DNA of 53,439 bases from Acidobacteriota bacterium (lineage in GTDB: Bacteria; Acidobacteriota; Terriglobia; Terriglobales; Acidobacteriaceae): positions 1 to 53,439 of the forward strand of contig JAJYVU010000019.1 of assembly GCA_021791875.1 (NCBI GenBank), in the 5' to 3' direction. The notes under the pieces are model-generated. The model was not told where the DNA came from. It made no database searches and saw only the letters and a program-made list of their open reading frames with translations. The translations under genes were made by a program, and so were the position numbers. Positions 1-8,987 of the stretch are shown piece by piece (the first letter of the stretch is position 1; each line of letters starts with the position of its first letter).

Positions 1-130
1 CAAGCACCACCATCCCGGCCACCGGCGTACGCGAGTAGCGGGCTACGTTGTGTTCCAGTTTGCGGAAATAGCAGCGCCCGTCCGGATAGAACGGCGTGGT
101 CATCGCGGGGAAAATGCCTTCGAGCAGCAT
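1..130 (-). CDS. Dihydrodipicolinate synthase (DapA) family protein, N-terminal fragment
   Basis: Translating the minus strand from the ATG at 130-128 gives MLLEGIFPAMTTPFYPDG, the opening of the class I aldolase fold of DapA/N-acetylneuraminate lyase proteins, which begin with a G-[IV]-x-P-A-x-x-T-P-F motif. An in-frame TAG lies four codons upstream, so this is the true start region. Only about 43 residues are present; the remainder lies off the left edge. The Schiff-base lysine and specificity residues are not visible, so the substrate (aspartate semialdehyde or another 2-oxo acid partner) cannot be decided. It is divergent from korA. The family call rests on a short stretch but the motif is characteristic. 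Confidence 0.7.
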   Translation of the reverse strand, partial: MLLEGIFPAMTTPFYPDGRCYFRKLEHNVARYSRTPVAGMVVL

Positions 131-454
131 ATTCTGATTCTAAATTGCTTTCGCCCCGCTCGCTGCGCCCCTGCGCGCTTCATCCACCGCCCTCTGCAGC
201 ATCCGCAACTCATCGCCCGCACCATGGCGAAATGTGTAATGACGCCATCTTAACTTCACTGAAAAAATCCTTGATTTGTTGCATACTACTCCTGAGAAGC
301 GAACCGGAGCAGCCTTGTTGTCGGTTCAGGTTCTGGCTCCTTGCGGTTGCTTCCATGTGAGCTGCGTCACTCCCGGCAGTTTGAGTCCGTAGCTATAATG
401 ACCGACTAGGAAGAACCGATTACTTCCAGTTCAATAGTGAAGGGAATCCGCCAC
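131..454. promoter_or_regulatory. Divergent intergenic region (dapA-like / korA) with a candidate korA promoter
   Basis: This 324-bp gap separates two divergent genes. A TATAAT at 394-399 is a good -10 hexamer for korA, with transcription expected near 406; no convincing -35 lies 17 nt upstream. An AAGGGA Shine-Dalgarno at about 439-444 sits 10 nt before the ATG at 455. Short reading frames here look fortuitous. Confidence 0.4.
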
Positions 455-2311
455 ATGGCGACCATTAACGCCGGCGCCCCGTCCGCGCAGGGCGAGCCGA
501 CTCATACTCTGAGTACCTCCGATAAGCCAGTCGTTAACGATTTCAGCCTGCAGGTCGCAACGGTCAACGGATCGGGTTCGCAATCCGCGAACAACGTTCT
601 GCTCCGCAGCATCTTTGCAATGGGAATTCCGGTCAGCGGGAAAAACCTCTTTCCGTCCAACATCGCCGGCCTTCCCACCTGGTACACCATCCGCGCCAGC
701 AAGCACGGGTACGTCGCCCGCAAGGAGGACATCGACCTCCTCATCGCGATGAACCCCGAAACCGCGCAGGAAGACATCGAGTCCCTGCGTCCCGGCACCG
801 TCGCTATTTATGAGGAGAAGCTCAACCTCAGGCAGTTCCGCGACGACGTCATCTGCTACCCGGTGCCCTTCGACCAAATCACCGCCGAGGTCTGCCCAGA
901 GGCACGCCTCCGCAAGCTCGTCCGGAACATGGTCTACGTCGGCGTTGCCGCGCAGCTCCTCTCCATCGACCCCGCGGTCGTCGAAGAGTCTGTCCGCCGC
1001 CAGTTCTCCACGAAGAAGAAAGCCGCTGACCTCAACTGGGCTGCCGTCCAGGCCGGCTACGACTTCGCCGCCAACTCCCTCGTCAAGACCGATCCGTACT
1101 CCGTCGAGCGTATGCACCTCACTGAGGGCAAAATCATCATCGACGGAAACGCCGCCTGTGCCCTCGGCGCCATGTTCGCCGGCGTCACCGTCGTCACCTG
1201 GTATCCCATCACGCCCTCTTCATCCGTCGTCGAGCAGCTCATCGATTACCTCAAGGAATACCGCCTCGAACCCGATGGCAAGGCCAGCTTCGCTGTCGTT
1301 CAGGCGGAAGACGAGCTCGCCGCCATCGGCATGGTCCTCGGTGCAGGCTGGGGTGGCGCCCGCTCCATGACCGCAACCTCCGGCCCAGGCATCTCGCTCA
1401 TGGCTGAATTCGCCGGTCTCGGCTACTTCGCCGAAATCCCCGGCGTCATCTTTGACATTCAGCGCGTCGGCCCCTCCACGGGCCTGCCCACCCGCACTCT
1501 GCAGGGCGACATCCTCAGCACCGCGGTCCTCTCGCACGGCGACACCAAGCACGTTCTACTGCTCCCTTGCAGCGTCAAGGAGTGCTTCGAGTTCGGCATT
1601 GCCGCCTTCGACCTCGCCGAGCTGCTCCAGACTCCCGTCTTCGTGCTCTCCGATCTCGACCTCGGCATGAACAACTGGATGTCCGACCGCTTCGACTATC
1701 CCGAAAAGCCCATCAATCGCGGCAAGGTCCTCACCGCCGAAGACCTCAATCGCCTCGGCGGCTTTGCCCGCTATAAAGATGTGGACGGCGACGGCATCCC
1801 TTACCGCACGCTGCCCGGCACCAACCATCCCAAGGCTTCCTACTTCACGCGCGGCAGCGGCCACAACGCCGAGGCCAAGTACAGCGAGCGCCCTGAAGAC
1901 TACAAGGGCATCATGGACCGCCTCGCCCACAAGTTCGAGACGGCCCGCACCCTGGTCCCAGCGCCGCAGATCGTCGCCAACGGCACCTCCAAGGTCGGCA
2001 TCATCGCCTTTGGCACTTCTGACTACGCCGTGCTCGAAAGCCGCGATCAGCTCAAGAAGGAATACGGCGTCGCGACGGATTACCTCCGCATCCGCGCCTA
2101 TCCCTTCGCGAAGGAAATCCACGACTTCGTCGCATCCCACGACCGCATCTACGTCGTCGAACAGAACCGCGACGCTCAGATGCTCAGTCTGCTCAAGCTC
2201 GACCTGCCGGCGGAGCAAATCGTCAAACTGCGCAGCATCCTTCACTACAACGGACTGCCCATCGACGCCCGCTCCATCACCACGCAGTACACCCAGCAGG
2301 AGGAACTCTAA
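455..2311 (+). CDS. korA: 2-oxoacid:ferredoxin oxidoreductase, fused gamma-alpha subunit (KorA-type)
   Basis: This is the alpha subunit of a 2-oxoacid (probably 2-oxoglutarate):ferredoxin oxidoreductase, which interconverts 2-oxoglutarate with succinyl-CoA and CO2 using ferredoxin. The first ~200 residues are the gamma-type domain, with ANNVLLRSIFAMGIPVSGKN and a NIAGLPTWYTIRAS segment. From ~residue 220 comes the pyrimidine-binding alpha domain (GNAACALGAMFAGVTVVTWY, then PITPSSSV), followed by the GPGISLM region and the C-terminal domain with PFAKEIHDFV and VEQNRDAQ. A GTG at 437 is in frame, but AAGGGA ahead of the ATG at 455 favours the latter (618 aa). KorB follows 3 bp downstream, so the pair is one operon. 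No separate delta/ferredoxin subunit is present, as is usual for two-subunit enzymes of this type. Substrate is inferred from family resemblance. Confidence 0.9.
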   Translation: MATINAGAPSAQGEPTHTLSTSDKPVVNDFSLQVATVNGSGSQSANNVLLRSIFAMGIPVSGKNLFPSNIAGLPTWYTIRASKHGYVARKEDIDLLIAMNPETAQEDIESLRPGTVAIYEEKLNLRQFRDDVICYPVPFDQITAEVCPEARLRKLVRNMVYVGVAAQLLSIDPAVVEESVRRQFSTKKKAADLNWAAVQAGYDFAANSLVKTDPYSVERMHLTEGKIIIDGNAACALGAMFAGVTVVTWYPITPSSSVVEQLIDYLKEYRLEPDGKASFAVVQAEDELAAIGMVLGAGWGGARSMTATSGPGISLMAEFAGLGYFAEIPGVIFDIQRVGPSTGLPTRTLQGDILSTAVLSHGDTKHVLLLPCSVKECFEFGIAAFDLAELLQTPVFVLSDLDLGMNNWMSDRFDYPEKPINRGKVLTAEDLNRLGGFARYKDVDGDGIPYRTLPGTNHPKASYFTRGSGHNAEAKYSERPEDYKGIMDRLAHKFETARTLVPAPQIVANGTSKVGIIAFGTSDYAVLESRDQLKKEYGVATDYLRIRAYPFAKEIHDFVASHDRIYVVEQNRDAQMLSLLKLDLPAEQIVKLRSILHYNGLPIDARSITTQYTQQEEL

Positions 2312-2314
2312 TCC

Positions 2315-3355
2315 ATGGCTACTTCATCCGCCCCTACTCCTAAAGTCAACCGTCTGGGTCTGCAGGTCCTCGACTACCGCGGCGGCAAGACCACCCTCTG
2401 CGCCGGCTGCGGCCACAATGCCATCTCCGAGCGCATCATCGACGCCATGTACGAAATGGGCGTCCAGCCCGAACGCGTCATGAAGCTCTCCGGAATCGGC
2501 TGCTCCTCCAAGAGCCCGGCTTATTTCCTCTCGCGCTCCCACAGCTTCAACAGCGTCCATGGCCGTATGCCCTCCGTGGCCACCGGCGCGCTGCTCGCCA
2601 ATAAGAACATGCTCGGTCTCGGCGTCTCCGGCGACGGCGACACCGCCTCCATCGGCATCGGCCAGTTCGTCCACCTCATGCGCCGCAACCTGCCCCTCAT
2701 CTACATCATTGAGGACAACGGCGTTTACGGCCTCACCAAGGGACAGTTCTCGGCCACCGCGGACATCGGCTCCAAGCTCAAGAGCGGCGTCATCAATGAC
2801 CTGCCGCCCATTGACACCTGTTCGCTCGCCATCGAACTCGGCGCCACCTTCGTCGGTCGCTCCTTCTCCGGCGATAAAAAACAGCTTCTCACCATGCTCA
2901 AGGCAGCCATCTCTCACAATGGCACGGTGATGCTCGATGTGATCTCACCCTGCGTCACCTTCAATGACCACGAAGGCTCCACCAAGAGCTACAAGTATAT
3001 GCAGGAGCACGAAGAGGCCATCAGTGAGGCCGGCTTCGTCCCCAGCTTTGAAGACATCTCCATCGATTACGACCCCGGCACCACCTACGACGTCGAAATG
3101 CACGACGGCTCCCACCTGCGCCTCCGCAAGCTCCACGACGATTACGACCCGACCGATCGCGTCGCCGCCGTCAAGGCTCTCATGGAAGCACATGCCAACG
3201 GGGAAGTCCTCACCGGCGTCTTCTACATCGACCCGCACAAGCCCGCGTTCACTGACATGCTGAACATGGTCGACGATCCGCTCGCCACCCTCTCCGAGGA
3301 ACGCACACGCCCCTCAAAGAAGGTGCTCGACGAGATCATGGCCGAACATTCGTAA
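2315..3355 (+). CDS. korB: 2-oxoacid:ferredoxin oxidoreductase, beta (TPP-binding) subunit
   Basis: This is the thiamine-pyrophosphate subunit that pairs with KorA. Visible signatures are CAGCGHN near residue 28 (a cysteine motif also contributing to the Fe-S site), GIGCSSK, the HGRMPSVATG segment, and the TPP/Mg motif GDGDTASIG followed by NGVYGLT. Length (346 aa) fits KorB. The ATG at 2315 follows the korA stop by 3 bp and lies behind GGAGGAACTC, indicating translational coupling. A strong intrinsic terminator at 3390-3419 closes the operon. With korA it gives the cell a CoA- and ferredoxin-dependent substitute for the NAD-linked 2-oxoglutarate dehydrogenase complex. Confidence 0.92.
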   Translation: MATSSAPTPKVNRLGLQVLDYRGGKTTLCAGCGHNAISERIIDAMYEMGVQPERVMKLSGIGCSSKSPAYFLSRSHSFNSVHGRMPSVATGALLANKNMLGLGVSGDGDTASIGIGQFVHLMRRNLPLIYIIEDNGVYGLTKGQFSATADIGSKLKSGVINDLPPIDTCSLAIELGATFVGRSFSGDKKQLLTMLKAAISHNGTVMLDVISPCVTFNDHEGSTKSYKYMQEHEEAISEAGFVPSFEDISIDYDPGTTYDVEMHDGSHLRLRKLHDDYDPTDRVAAVKALMEAHANGEVLTGVFYIDPHKPAFTDMLNMVDDPLATLSEERTRPSKKVLDEIMAEHS

Positions 3356-3376
3356 TCCCAACAAGCCTCTCGCACC

Positions 3377-3420
3377 ACGGGCCGGAAATACGGGCCGGAA
3401 ATTCTCCGGCCCGTTTTCCT
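3377..3420. terminator. Rho-independent terminator after korB, with duplicated arm
   Basis: ACGGGCCGGA (3390-3399), loop AATTC, TCCGGCCCGT (3405-3414) and then TTTCCT form a perfect 10-bp GC-rich stem. The left arm ACGGGCCGGAAAT is present twice in tandem (3377-3389 and 3390-3402), so two alternative hairpins are possible. It lies between the convergent korB and znuB-like stop codons and may serve both. Confidence 0.75.
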
Positions 3421-3427
3421 TTGCGGC

Positions 3428-4195
3428 TCAAATCTTCGCTACCGGTACTGACACAGCAAAGATGGCCGCACTGGTGAGAATCACCAGCGGACCGGCCGGA
3501 AGCCCGGAATAAGCCGCCACGAAAATCCCGACCATCGCCGAAATCACGCCGAAGGCCCCCGCCGCAAATCCATACTGCGTCAATGTTCTGCTGAAATTCC
3601 TCGCCGCCGCCGCCGGAATCGCCACCAGCGCGGCCGTCATCAGCCCTCCCACCAGCGACACCCCCAGCGCCACAATGATCGCGATCGCCGACAGATAAAT
3701 CAGATTGTAGAGCTTGACCCTCACCCCTTCGGCCTTCGCCAGATCCTCGTGAATACTCATCAGCATGATTTCCGGGTAGCACAGCCTCACCACAACAAAG
3801 ACGATCGTGCTCAGCACAATCGTCGCAATCGTAGCCGCAATCCCCACCTTCGAAATGTCACCCACCAACGCCGCCTCCGCCTTGTTAATCGGCAGAAACA
3901 GGAACGCAGCCGCAACTCCGGTCGCAAACACGATGGCTGTCAGCGCCTCCATCTGCAGCTTTGTCCGGATCTCCAGCAGCCAGATCAGGACAATTCCGGC
4001 CACCACAAAAGGAAAGGCGCCCAGCGAGATGCTGAACCCATACACCAGCGCCAGTGCGGCGCCCGGGAGCGCAAGGTGTCCCAGCGGCCCCGCCACAATG
4101 GCCATTTTCTTTGACAGCATCACGGTACCCAGGTACGCCGCTGCGCCAGCAATAAACGCTCCGCTCGTCAGGCTGAGAAGAAGTTGGTGAGTCAT
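3428..4195 (-). CDS. Metal ABC transporter permease (ZnuB/MntB type)
   Basis: This 255-residue inner-membrane protein has about eight hydrophobic segments and matches the ABC-3 permease family for zinc or manganese uptake. Recognisable pieces are GPLGHLALPGAALALVYG near the start, MLMSIHEDLAKAEGV (the loop that contacts the ATPase) and the GLMTAALVAIPAAAARN stretch. The ATG at 4195 lies 13 bp after the stop of the ATP-binding gene, with GAGG about 11 nt upstream, so the two are co-transcribed. Metal specificity (Zn, Mn or Fe) cannot be read from the sequence. No periplasmic metal-binding protein gene lies next to it, which is unusual for this transporter type. Confidence 0.85.
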   Translation of the reverse strand: MTHQLLLSLTSGAFIAGAAAYLGTVMLSKKMAIVAGPLGHLALPGAALALVYGFSISLGAFPFVVAGIVLIWLLEIRTKLQMEALTAIVFATGVAAAFLFLPINKAEAALVGDISKVGIAATIATIVLSTIVFVVVRLCYPEIMLMSIHEDLAKAEGVRVKLYNLIYLSAIAIIVALGVSLVGGLMTAALVAIPAAAARNFSRTLTQYGFAAGAFGVISAMVGIFVAAYSGLPAGPLVILTSAAIFAVSVPVAKI

Positions 4196-4208
4196 CGCTC
4201 AGAGCACC

Positions 4209-4919
4209 TCAGTGAATGTGAAATTTGATCTGCGCTCCGTAGACCTCCCTCAAAATCTCCGGGGTCAGCACTTCTTTCGGAACGCCGTAACATGGTTTTC
4301 CAACCCTCGACAGGCAAAGCACGTGCGTCGAACTCGCGAACACGATGTTCAGGTCATGGGTTACGTGGAAGATCGTCAGTTTTTGATCGCGCCAGACATC
4401 CCTCAAGAGCGATTGGACAGTCTCGCCGCCGGCCACATCCATGGCCGTGGTCGGCTCATCCAGAAACAGCACATTCGGACCCGATGCCAGCACCCAGGCA
4501 ACCAGCATCCTTTGAAATTCTCCGCCCGAAAGGTGGCCGGCCCGTTGCTCCAGCACGGCTTCCCGCAGCCCGACAAGCGAGAGATACTGCAACACCTTCG
4601 CGCCCTGCACCTTCTTCAGTCGAAAGAACTCCTTCACCGTCAGCGGCAGGTCTCTTACTGACATCTGATTCAGTCCCTGCGGCAGGTATCCGATCTTCGG
4701 TTTCCTGTACCAGTGCAGTTCGCCGCCATAGGGCACCAGGCCCACCAGTGCTTTTACCAGCACTGTCTTTCCTGATCCATTCGGACCCAATATCGTTACA
4801 AATTCACCTTCCTGCACGCGGAAGTTCACGTTGCGCACGATCGGCGTCCGATCCAGCGTCACACTGAAGTTTTTAACCTCCAGCAAGATCTTGCCCGGCC
4901 CGTCAGGAACCTCTTGCAT
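4209..4919 (-). CDS. Metal ABC transporter ATP-binding protein (ZnuC/MntA type)
   Basis: This is the cytoplasmic ATPase of the metal transporter. It shows Walker A GPNGSGKTV, a Q-loop in GYLPQGLNQM, the ABC signature LSGGEFQRM (canonical LSGGQ with E for Q), Walker B VLFLDEPT and the switch histidine in FHVTHDLN. About 236 residues is the usual length. The first in-frame ATG is at 4925, but GGAG sits six bases before the ATG at 4919, which I prefer. The permease follows directly. Coupling to zinc or manganese is inferred from its partner. The upstream 339-bp gap holds the promoter. Confidence 0.87.
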   Translation of the reverse strand: MQEVPDGPGKILLEVKNFSVTLDRTPIVRNVNFRVQEGEFVTILGPNGSGKTVLVKALVGLVPYGGELHWYRKPKIGYLPQGLNQMSVRDLPLTVKEFFRLKKVQGAKVLQYLSLVGLREAVLEQRAGHLSGGEFQRMLVAWVLASGPNVLFLDEPTTAMDVAGGETVQSLLRDVWRDQKLTIFHVTHDLNIVFASSTHVLCLSRVGKPCYGVPKEVLTPEILREVYGAQIKFHIH

Positions 4920-5258
4920 GGCCATCTCCGTCTTTCATCCCGGAACACGCCGCCGAACTATCGCTGCTACCAATATGGATGCCGTCAGAAGATGCTCTGG
5001 CAACCGGCGACGCCCCGGGAAACAGCCGGAAGTGCAGCGAACTGCAACAGGTTGCGTCTGCGGCCCGCCGCGTCTGCCGTTCCTTTCCACGCAAGGCGGA
5101 ACGATCTCTATTTCCCCTTGTCCAACCGTCCCGCCAATACGCTATCATGTCAGGGACCCAGCTTCGGGTTCGCCCGGTCGCTTAACTAAATCGCTTTTTC
5201 TAGCTGAAATGCTTCCAGGGTTGCTGTCCTCAGTTTCCGCGCAGTTTTCAGGAGTTTT
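4920..5258. promoter_or_regulatory. Divergent intergenic region between metal ABC operon and MFS gene
   Basis: This 339-bp gap carries promoters for two divergent genes. For the plus-strand MFS gene there is a possible TATCAT -10 near 5142 with a loosely spaced TTGTCC upstream, and a clear CAGGAG ribosome site at 5249-5254. I see no convincing Zur- or MntR-type palindrome. The short frames here look non-coding. Confidence 0.3.
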
Positions 5259-6725
5259 ATGTCGCGTTTGAATCGATATGTCGTTCTACTCACCCTCATT
5301 GCCACGCTGGGCGGACTGCTTTTCGGCTACGACACCGCCGTGATCAACGGCGCCGTCGGCAGCCTCAAGGCTTATTTCATCGATCCCCGATTCACCAACC
5401 TCGCCAACCCCGCCCAGGCCAACGCCGCCAGCTCGCTCCTCGGCTTTGTGGTTTCCAGCGCGCTCATCGGCTGCATCATCGGCGGGCTCCTTGGCGGATG
5501 GGTGAGCACCCGCATCGGCCGAAAACGCGGACTCGTCATCGCAGCCGTCCTGTTTCTGATCTCCGCACTTGGTGCTTCCGCGCCCGAGTTTCCCTTTGCC
5601 CCCATCGGCCACGGCGGACCCGGCTACATGATGAATTTTGTCCTTTACCGCATCCTCGGCGGCATTGGCGTGGGCCTGGCTTCCATGTTGTCGCCCATGT
5701 ACATCGCCGAAATTGCCCCACCCAAGGTCCGCGGCAATCTCGTCGCCTGGAACCAGTTCGCCATCATCTTCGGCATGCTGGTCATTTACTTCGTCAATTT
5801 CGGAATCTCCAAAGCCGGTAGCGGCGATGCCTGGCTCAACACCATCGGCTGGCGCTACATGTTCCTTTCCGGCGCCATTCCCGCAACCCTGTTCCTGTTA
5901 CTCCTGTTTTTCGTCCCGGAAACTCCCCGCTTCCTCATGATGAAGAACAAGGAGAACCGTGCCCGCGAAGTGCTCGCCAAACTCGTTTCCAGGGAAGAAG
6001 GCGAAAGGGAAATCGCCGACATCCGTGCCTCGCTGCGCCAGCACGCCTCCGGCAAGCTCTTTTCCTTTGGCATGCTTCTGGTCTTCAGCGGCGTCATGCT
6101 CTCCATCTTCCAGCAGTTTGTCGGCATCAATGTGGTGCTCTACTACGCCACTGACATTTTCGAAGGCATGGGCCTCACCACTAATGCCGCGCTCTTCCAG
6201 ACCATCATTGTCGGTGCGGTCAACCTCACCTTCACAGTCGTCGCCATCCTCACCGTCGACAGATTTGGCCGCAGGCCGCTCCAGATTGTTGGCGCGCTGG
6301 TCATGGCCGTCAGCATGATCTCACTCGGTACGGAGTTGTGGCTTGGCGGCAAGGGCGTCCTCGCGCTCATCTGCATGCTCGTCTACACCGCCGGCTTTGC
6401 CGTTTCCTGGGGACCCGTCACGTGGGTGCTCCTCAGCGAAATCTTCCCCAACCAGATTCGCGGCAAGGCCATGGCCATCGCCGTCGCAGTCCAGTGGATC
6501 GCCAATTATCTCGTCAGTTGGACATTCCCCATTCTCAACAGCAATCCCTTCCTTGTGCGCCATTTCAACCACGGTTTCGCCTATTGGATCTACGGTGTCA
6601 TGAGCATTCTGGCCGCTCTCTTTGTCTGGAGAACCGTGCCGGAAACCAAGGGCCGCTCCCTCGAGCAGATGGAAGCCTTGTGGCACTCCCTCAGCCGCAA
6701 AATCACCGCCGGCAAACCTGCCTGA
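5259..6725 (+). CDS. Sugar:proton symporter, MFS sugar-porter family
   Basis: A 488-residue, twelve-helix inner-membrane transporter. It opens with the sugar-porter signature GGLLFGYDTAVINGA, has GRKRGL between helices 2 and 3, PETPRFLM before the central loop, QQFVGINVVLYYA in helix 7, DRFGRRPL, and ends with VPETKGRSLEQME. The long insertion between helices 1 and 2 (about residues 42-55) and overall length resemble the XylE/GLUT-like branch, so D-xylose or a related sugar is plausible but not certain. Start ATG 5259 has CAGGAG four bases upstream. It is monocistronic: a hairpin terminator follows at 6749-6784. Confidence 0.9.
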   Translation: MSRLNRYVVLLTLIATLGGLLFGYDTAVINGAVGSLKAYFIDPRFTNLANPAQANAASSLLGFVVSSALIGCIIGGLLGGWVSTRIGRKRGLVIAAVLFLISALGASAPEFPFAPIGHGGPGYMMNFVLYRILGGIGVGLASMLSPMYIAEIAPPKVRGNLVAWNQFAIIFGMLVIYFVNFGISKAGSGDAWLNTIGWRYMFLSGAIPATLFLLLLFFVPETPRFLMMKNKENRAREVLAKLVSREEGEREIADIRASLRQHASGKLFSFGMLLVFSGVMLSIFQQFVGINVVLYYATDIFEGMGLTTNAALFQTIIVGAVNLTFTVVAILTVDRFGRRPLQIVGALVMAVSMISLGTELWLGGKGVLALICMLVYTAGFAVSWGPVTWVLLSEIFPNQIRGKAMAIAVAVQWIANYLVSWTFPILNSNPFLVRHFNHGFAYWIYGVMSILAALFVWRTVPETKGRSLEQMEALWHSLSRKITAGKPA

Positions 6726-7047
6726 TCGCCCTGCCTCTCACTCTCATCGCGGGCCGGACTCACCTCCGGTCCGCTTCCTTTTGGTGCGCCCGGCAGGGCG
6801 CACTCACTTGGAGGTGGAAGGCCCGGCGGCTGCAGCAAGTGTCCTGAAACCAGCGGGCGCATAGCCAACGAAACGAACCTCACTCCGGCAACGAGAGACA
6901 GGAACCGCCCTTTGCGGAACCGCACGGCGCGTGGTGTGGGAGGACGGCGGGAGTGATCCCGCCTCCTACCCGATCACAACAATACGCGGCCGGACTCTCA
7001 CATCGGGCCAATTCTTCCCACTTTGCTTCGACTGCGCTCGCTCCGTC
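6726..7047. terminator. Intergenic region with terminator of the MFS gene (6749-6784)
   Basis: GCGGGCCGGA (6749-6758), a six-base loop and TCCGGTCCGC (6765-6774) followed by TTCCTTTT form a 10-bp stem with one G-T pair and a T-rich tail. The remainder of the 322-bp gap between the convergent MFS and glycosidase genes shows no coding frame or other signal that I can support. Confidence 0.6.
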
Positions 7048-8577
7048 TTACCGCAGCACGATCTCCACCACGTGCGGCCCCTTGAGCGTCCCCGGAATCA
7101 TCGCCTTCGCCATCTTCCTGCCATCCAGCCGGAAGCTCTTCACCGTATCTCCCGCTCCCTTCAGCCGGATCGTCAGCACCGCCCCGCGATAATGCACGCC
7201 CACTAGCGACACATCGCCCCAGCCCCGCGGCAGCGTTGGCGCAAACTCAATCCCATCCGGATGGAACCGCATCCCGAAGAGATCGAAATACACCATCCGC
7301 AAATACGCCGTCGCCGACCACGTCTGGTCAGGCTGCGACTGCCAATGGTGGCCCGTCTGCCACCCTCCGTCGGGCCGCCCGCTCACTCCGTTGTAAATCT
7401 CGTAAAAATGCCCGCCCGAGTCATCCGAGAGTTCTGCCAATCCGCTCATCGCGTGCGCAAATGCCGCCGTATCTCCCGCACGCGCCGCCGCATCCCCCCA
7501 GTAGCCCTCCACCATCGGCCACACAATCGCGTTGTGCCGCCCCGGCCGATCCAGGCTGTACCGCGCAAAGGAAGGATACACATCCGGAATCCCATGCGGC
7601 AGCAGTTTCACATGACTCAGAATCGAATGCGCCTGCTCCGGCGTCGCCACGCCAAACAGAATCGCAAATGCCTGCCCTGAACTCTCCTGGTAATCCTCCA
7701 GCTTCCCCTGGAGCGGCCCCACTCCATGAATCAGATATCCAAAGCGCCCTTGGTTCGCGATCCAGAACCGCTCCCGAATCCTCGCCGCCAGCGCATTCGC
7801 CTGCCCGTCGAGCGCCGCAACTTCCTTCGCAGGCCGTCCCAGCGCCCGCGCCATCTTCGCCGCGCTCCGGTACGCCGAAACATACAGGCAGTTCGTGCTC
7901 AGCACCATCATCTTGTCAGCGCCTTTGTAATCCAGCACGAACGATCCCCGGCTCTCCTTCGCATCCGCCGGTGGCGCCGGATACCCCGCAATCCCGTCAT
8001 TCAGAAACGCCGGCCCTTCAAACAGCCCATAGTGATCATTGAAGTGCTTCTCGCGGTCCGCCTGTAGCGTGTCCACCGCCGTCTGGTAAGCCCTGCCCAG
8101 AAAAGCAGCGTTGCCCGTCACCTCGTAGTGCTTCCACGCCGCCGTCACCCAGATGATCTGGTCCCACCACTCCTTATCCTGCTGTACGATCAGCCGGCCA
8201 TTTTTCTCGCGCTTTACCACCGCCCACAGCGTATTGCGCGCCACCACCGGCTCCAGCAGATTCCCCGCATTCCAGCTGTTCACTGATGCATCCCGCGTCC
8301 ACGGCTGATCATAGCCGCCGCCCGCGCGAATAAACGTCCCCGGAGGCGTCGTAATCAGCCCCGCCTGGTCGTAGCTCCCCGCGTCCGCGCTCTCCTTGAT
8401 CGGAACCGTATTCACCACCATCAGATTCCGCACCGCCGCCCGATACGCCGCACCCAGCCTCGCCTCGGAATGCTTCCTGCTGAACCGCAACTCCGGCGCC
8501 CGAGCCCCCAAACCCTCCGCCCGGCTCGCTCCCAACAGGACCACCACCACCACCACCGTTGCTAATCTCCTCACCAC
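7048..8577 (-). CDS. Secreted (alpha/alpha)6-barrel glycoside hydrolase-like protein
   Basis: A predicted exported carbohydrate-active enzyme of about 509 residues. Motifs of the six-hairpin glycosidase superfamily (GH37/GH63/MGH1-like) are visible: a GGYDQPWTRDAS segment near residue 95, NSWNAGNLLEP, WWDQIIWVTAAWKHY, a QESSGQAFAILFG motif, NAIVWPMVEGYWGDAA and a C-terminal beta-domain. The open frame reaches 8715, but AAAGGA lies 8 nt before the GTG at 8577 (a second GTG is at 8574). That start gives VVRRL followed by a hydrophobic signal peptide ending near ASRAEG. The longer frame has no signal-like start. Substrate (alpha-glucoside, alpha-mannoside or other) cannot be assigned. It is divergent from the BIG2 lipoprotein gene. 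Confidence 0.75.
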   Translation of the reverse strand: MVRRLATVVVVVVLLGASRAEGLGARAPELRFSRKHSEARLGAAYRAAVRNLMVVNTVPIKESADAGSYDQAGLITTPPGTFIRAGGGYDQPWTRDASVNSWNAGNLLEPVVARNTLWAVVKREKNGRLIVQQDKEWWDQIIWVTAAWKHYEVTGNAAFLGRAYQTAVDTLQADREKHFNDHYGLFEGPAFLNDGIAGYPAPPADAKESRGSFVLDYKGADKMMVLSTNCLYVSAYRSAAKMARALGRPAKEVAALDGQANALAARIRERFWIANQGRFGYLIHGVGPLQGKLEDYQESSGQAFAILFGVATPEQAHSILSHVKLLPHGIPDVYPSFARYSLDRPGRHNAIVWPMVEGYWGDAAARAGDTAAFAHAMSGLAELSDDSGGHFYEIYNGVSGRPDGGWQTGHHWQSQPDQTWSATAYLRMVYFDLFGMRFHPDGIEFAPTLPRGWGDVSLVGVHYRGAVLTIRLKGAGDTVKSFRLDGRKMAKAMIPGTLKGPHVVEIVLR

Positions 8578-8987
8578 CAGCCTGTTCCTTTCATTTGCGC
8601 AGTTCCAGACCCAAAGCGGCAGAGTATCAGATAAAAAACTCACTCCGAAGAGCCCGCGCCGCCCATACATCCCGCAACTGATAATCGAACCCTCACGGAA
8701 ACCCTTCCCACTCAATGAGGATTGTTAGCGAAATACGGAAAACGAATGATTCTTAGGCCGGGATTGAAACTTCTTGGAATTCCACGAAATCAACTATGCC
8801 GCCATATCTTCCAGTGATAAAGCTGAATCTGGAGTCTAATTAGGACGTCTTCATATTTACCGATTAGTTCTATCAGGCGTTGATCATATTTGCTCTTTCC
8901 GCAACTCTCCGCAGATGAGAGTATTTCTTCTTTGACGAGCGGCACCTCCTAAGTTACGCTACAGGTGCCTTTTAAATTAACGCTGTA
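8578..8987. promoter_or_regulatory. AT-richer divergent intergenic region with a hairpin ahead of the BIG2 gene
   Basis: This 410-bp gap is noticeably AT-richer than the flanking genes, as expected for two divergent promoters. A stem GGCACCT (8941-8947) / AGGTGCC (8963-8969) followed by TTTTAAATT lies just before the start at 8988. In a plus-strand transcript it would form a terminator-like hairpin in the leader, so attenuation is possible. The site also contains CACCTCCT, the complement of a ribosome site. No recognised riboswitch is visible. Confidence 0.4.

Noticed and set aside
431..1117. Long minus-strand frame inside korA (and similar shadows inside korB, ribBA and the aminotransferase)
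   Set aside because: High-GC antisense shadows of clear genes; no ribosome site and no family resemblance.
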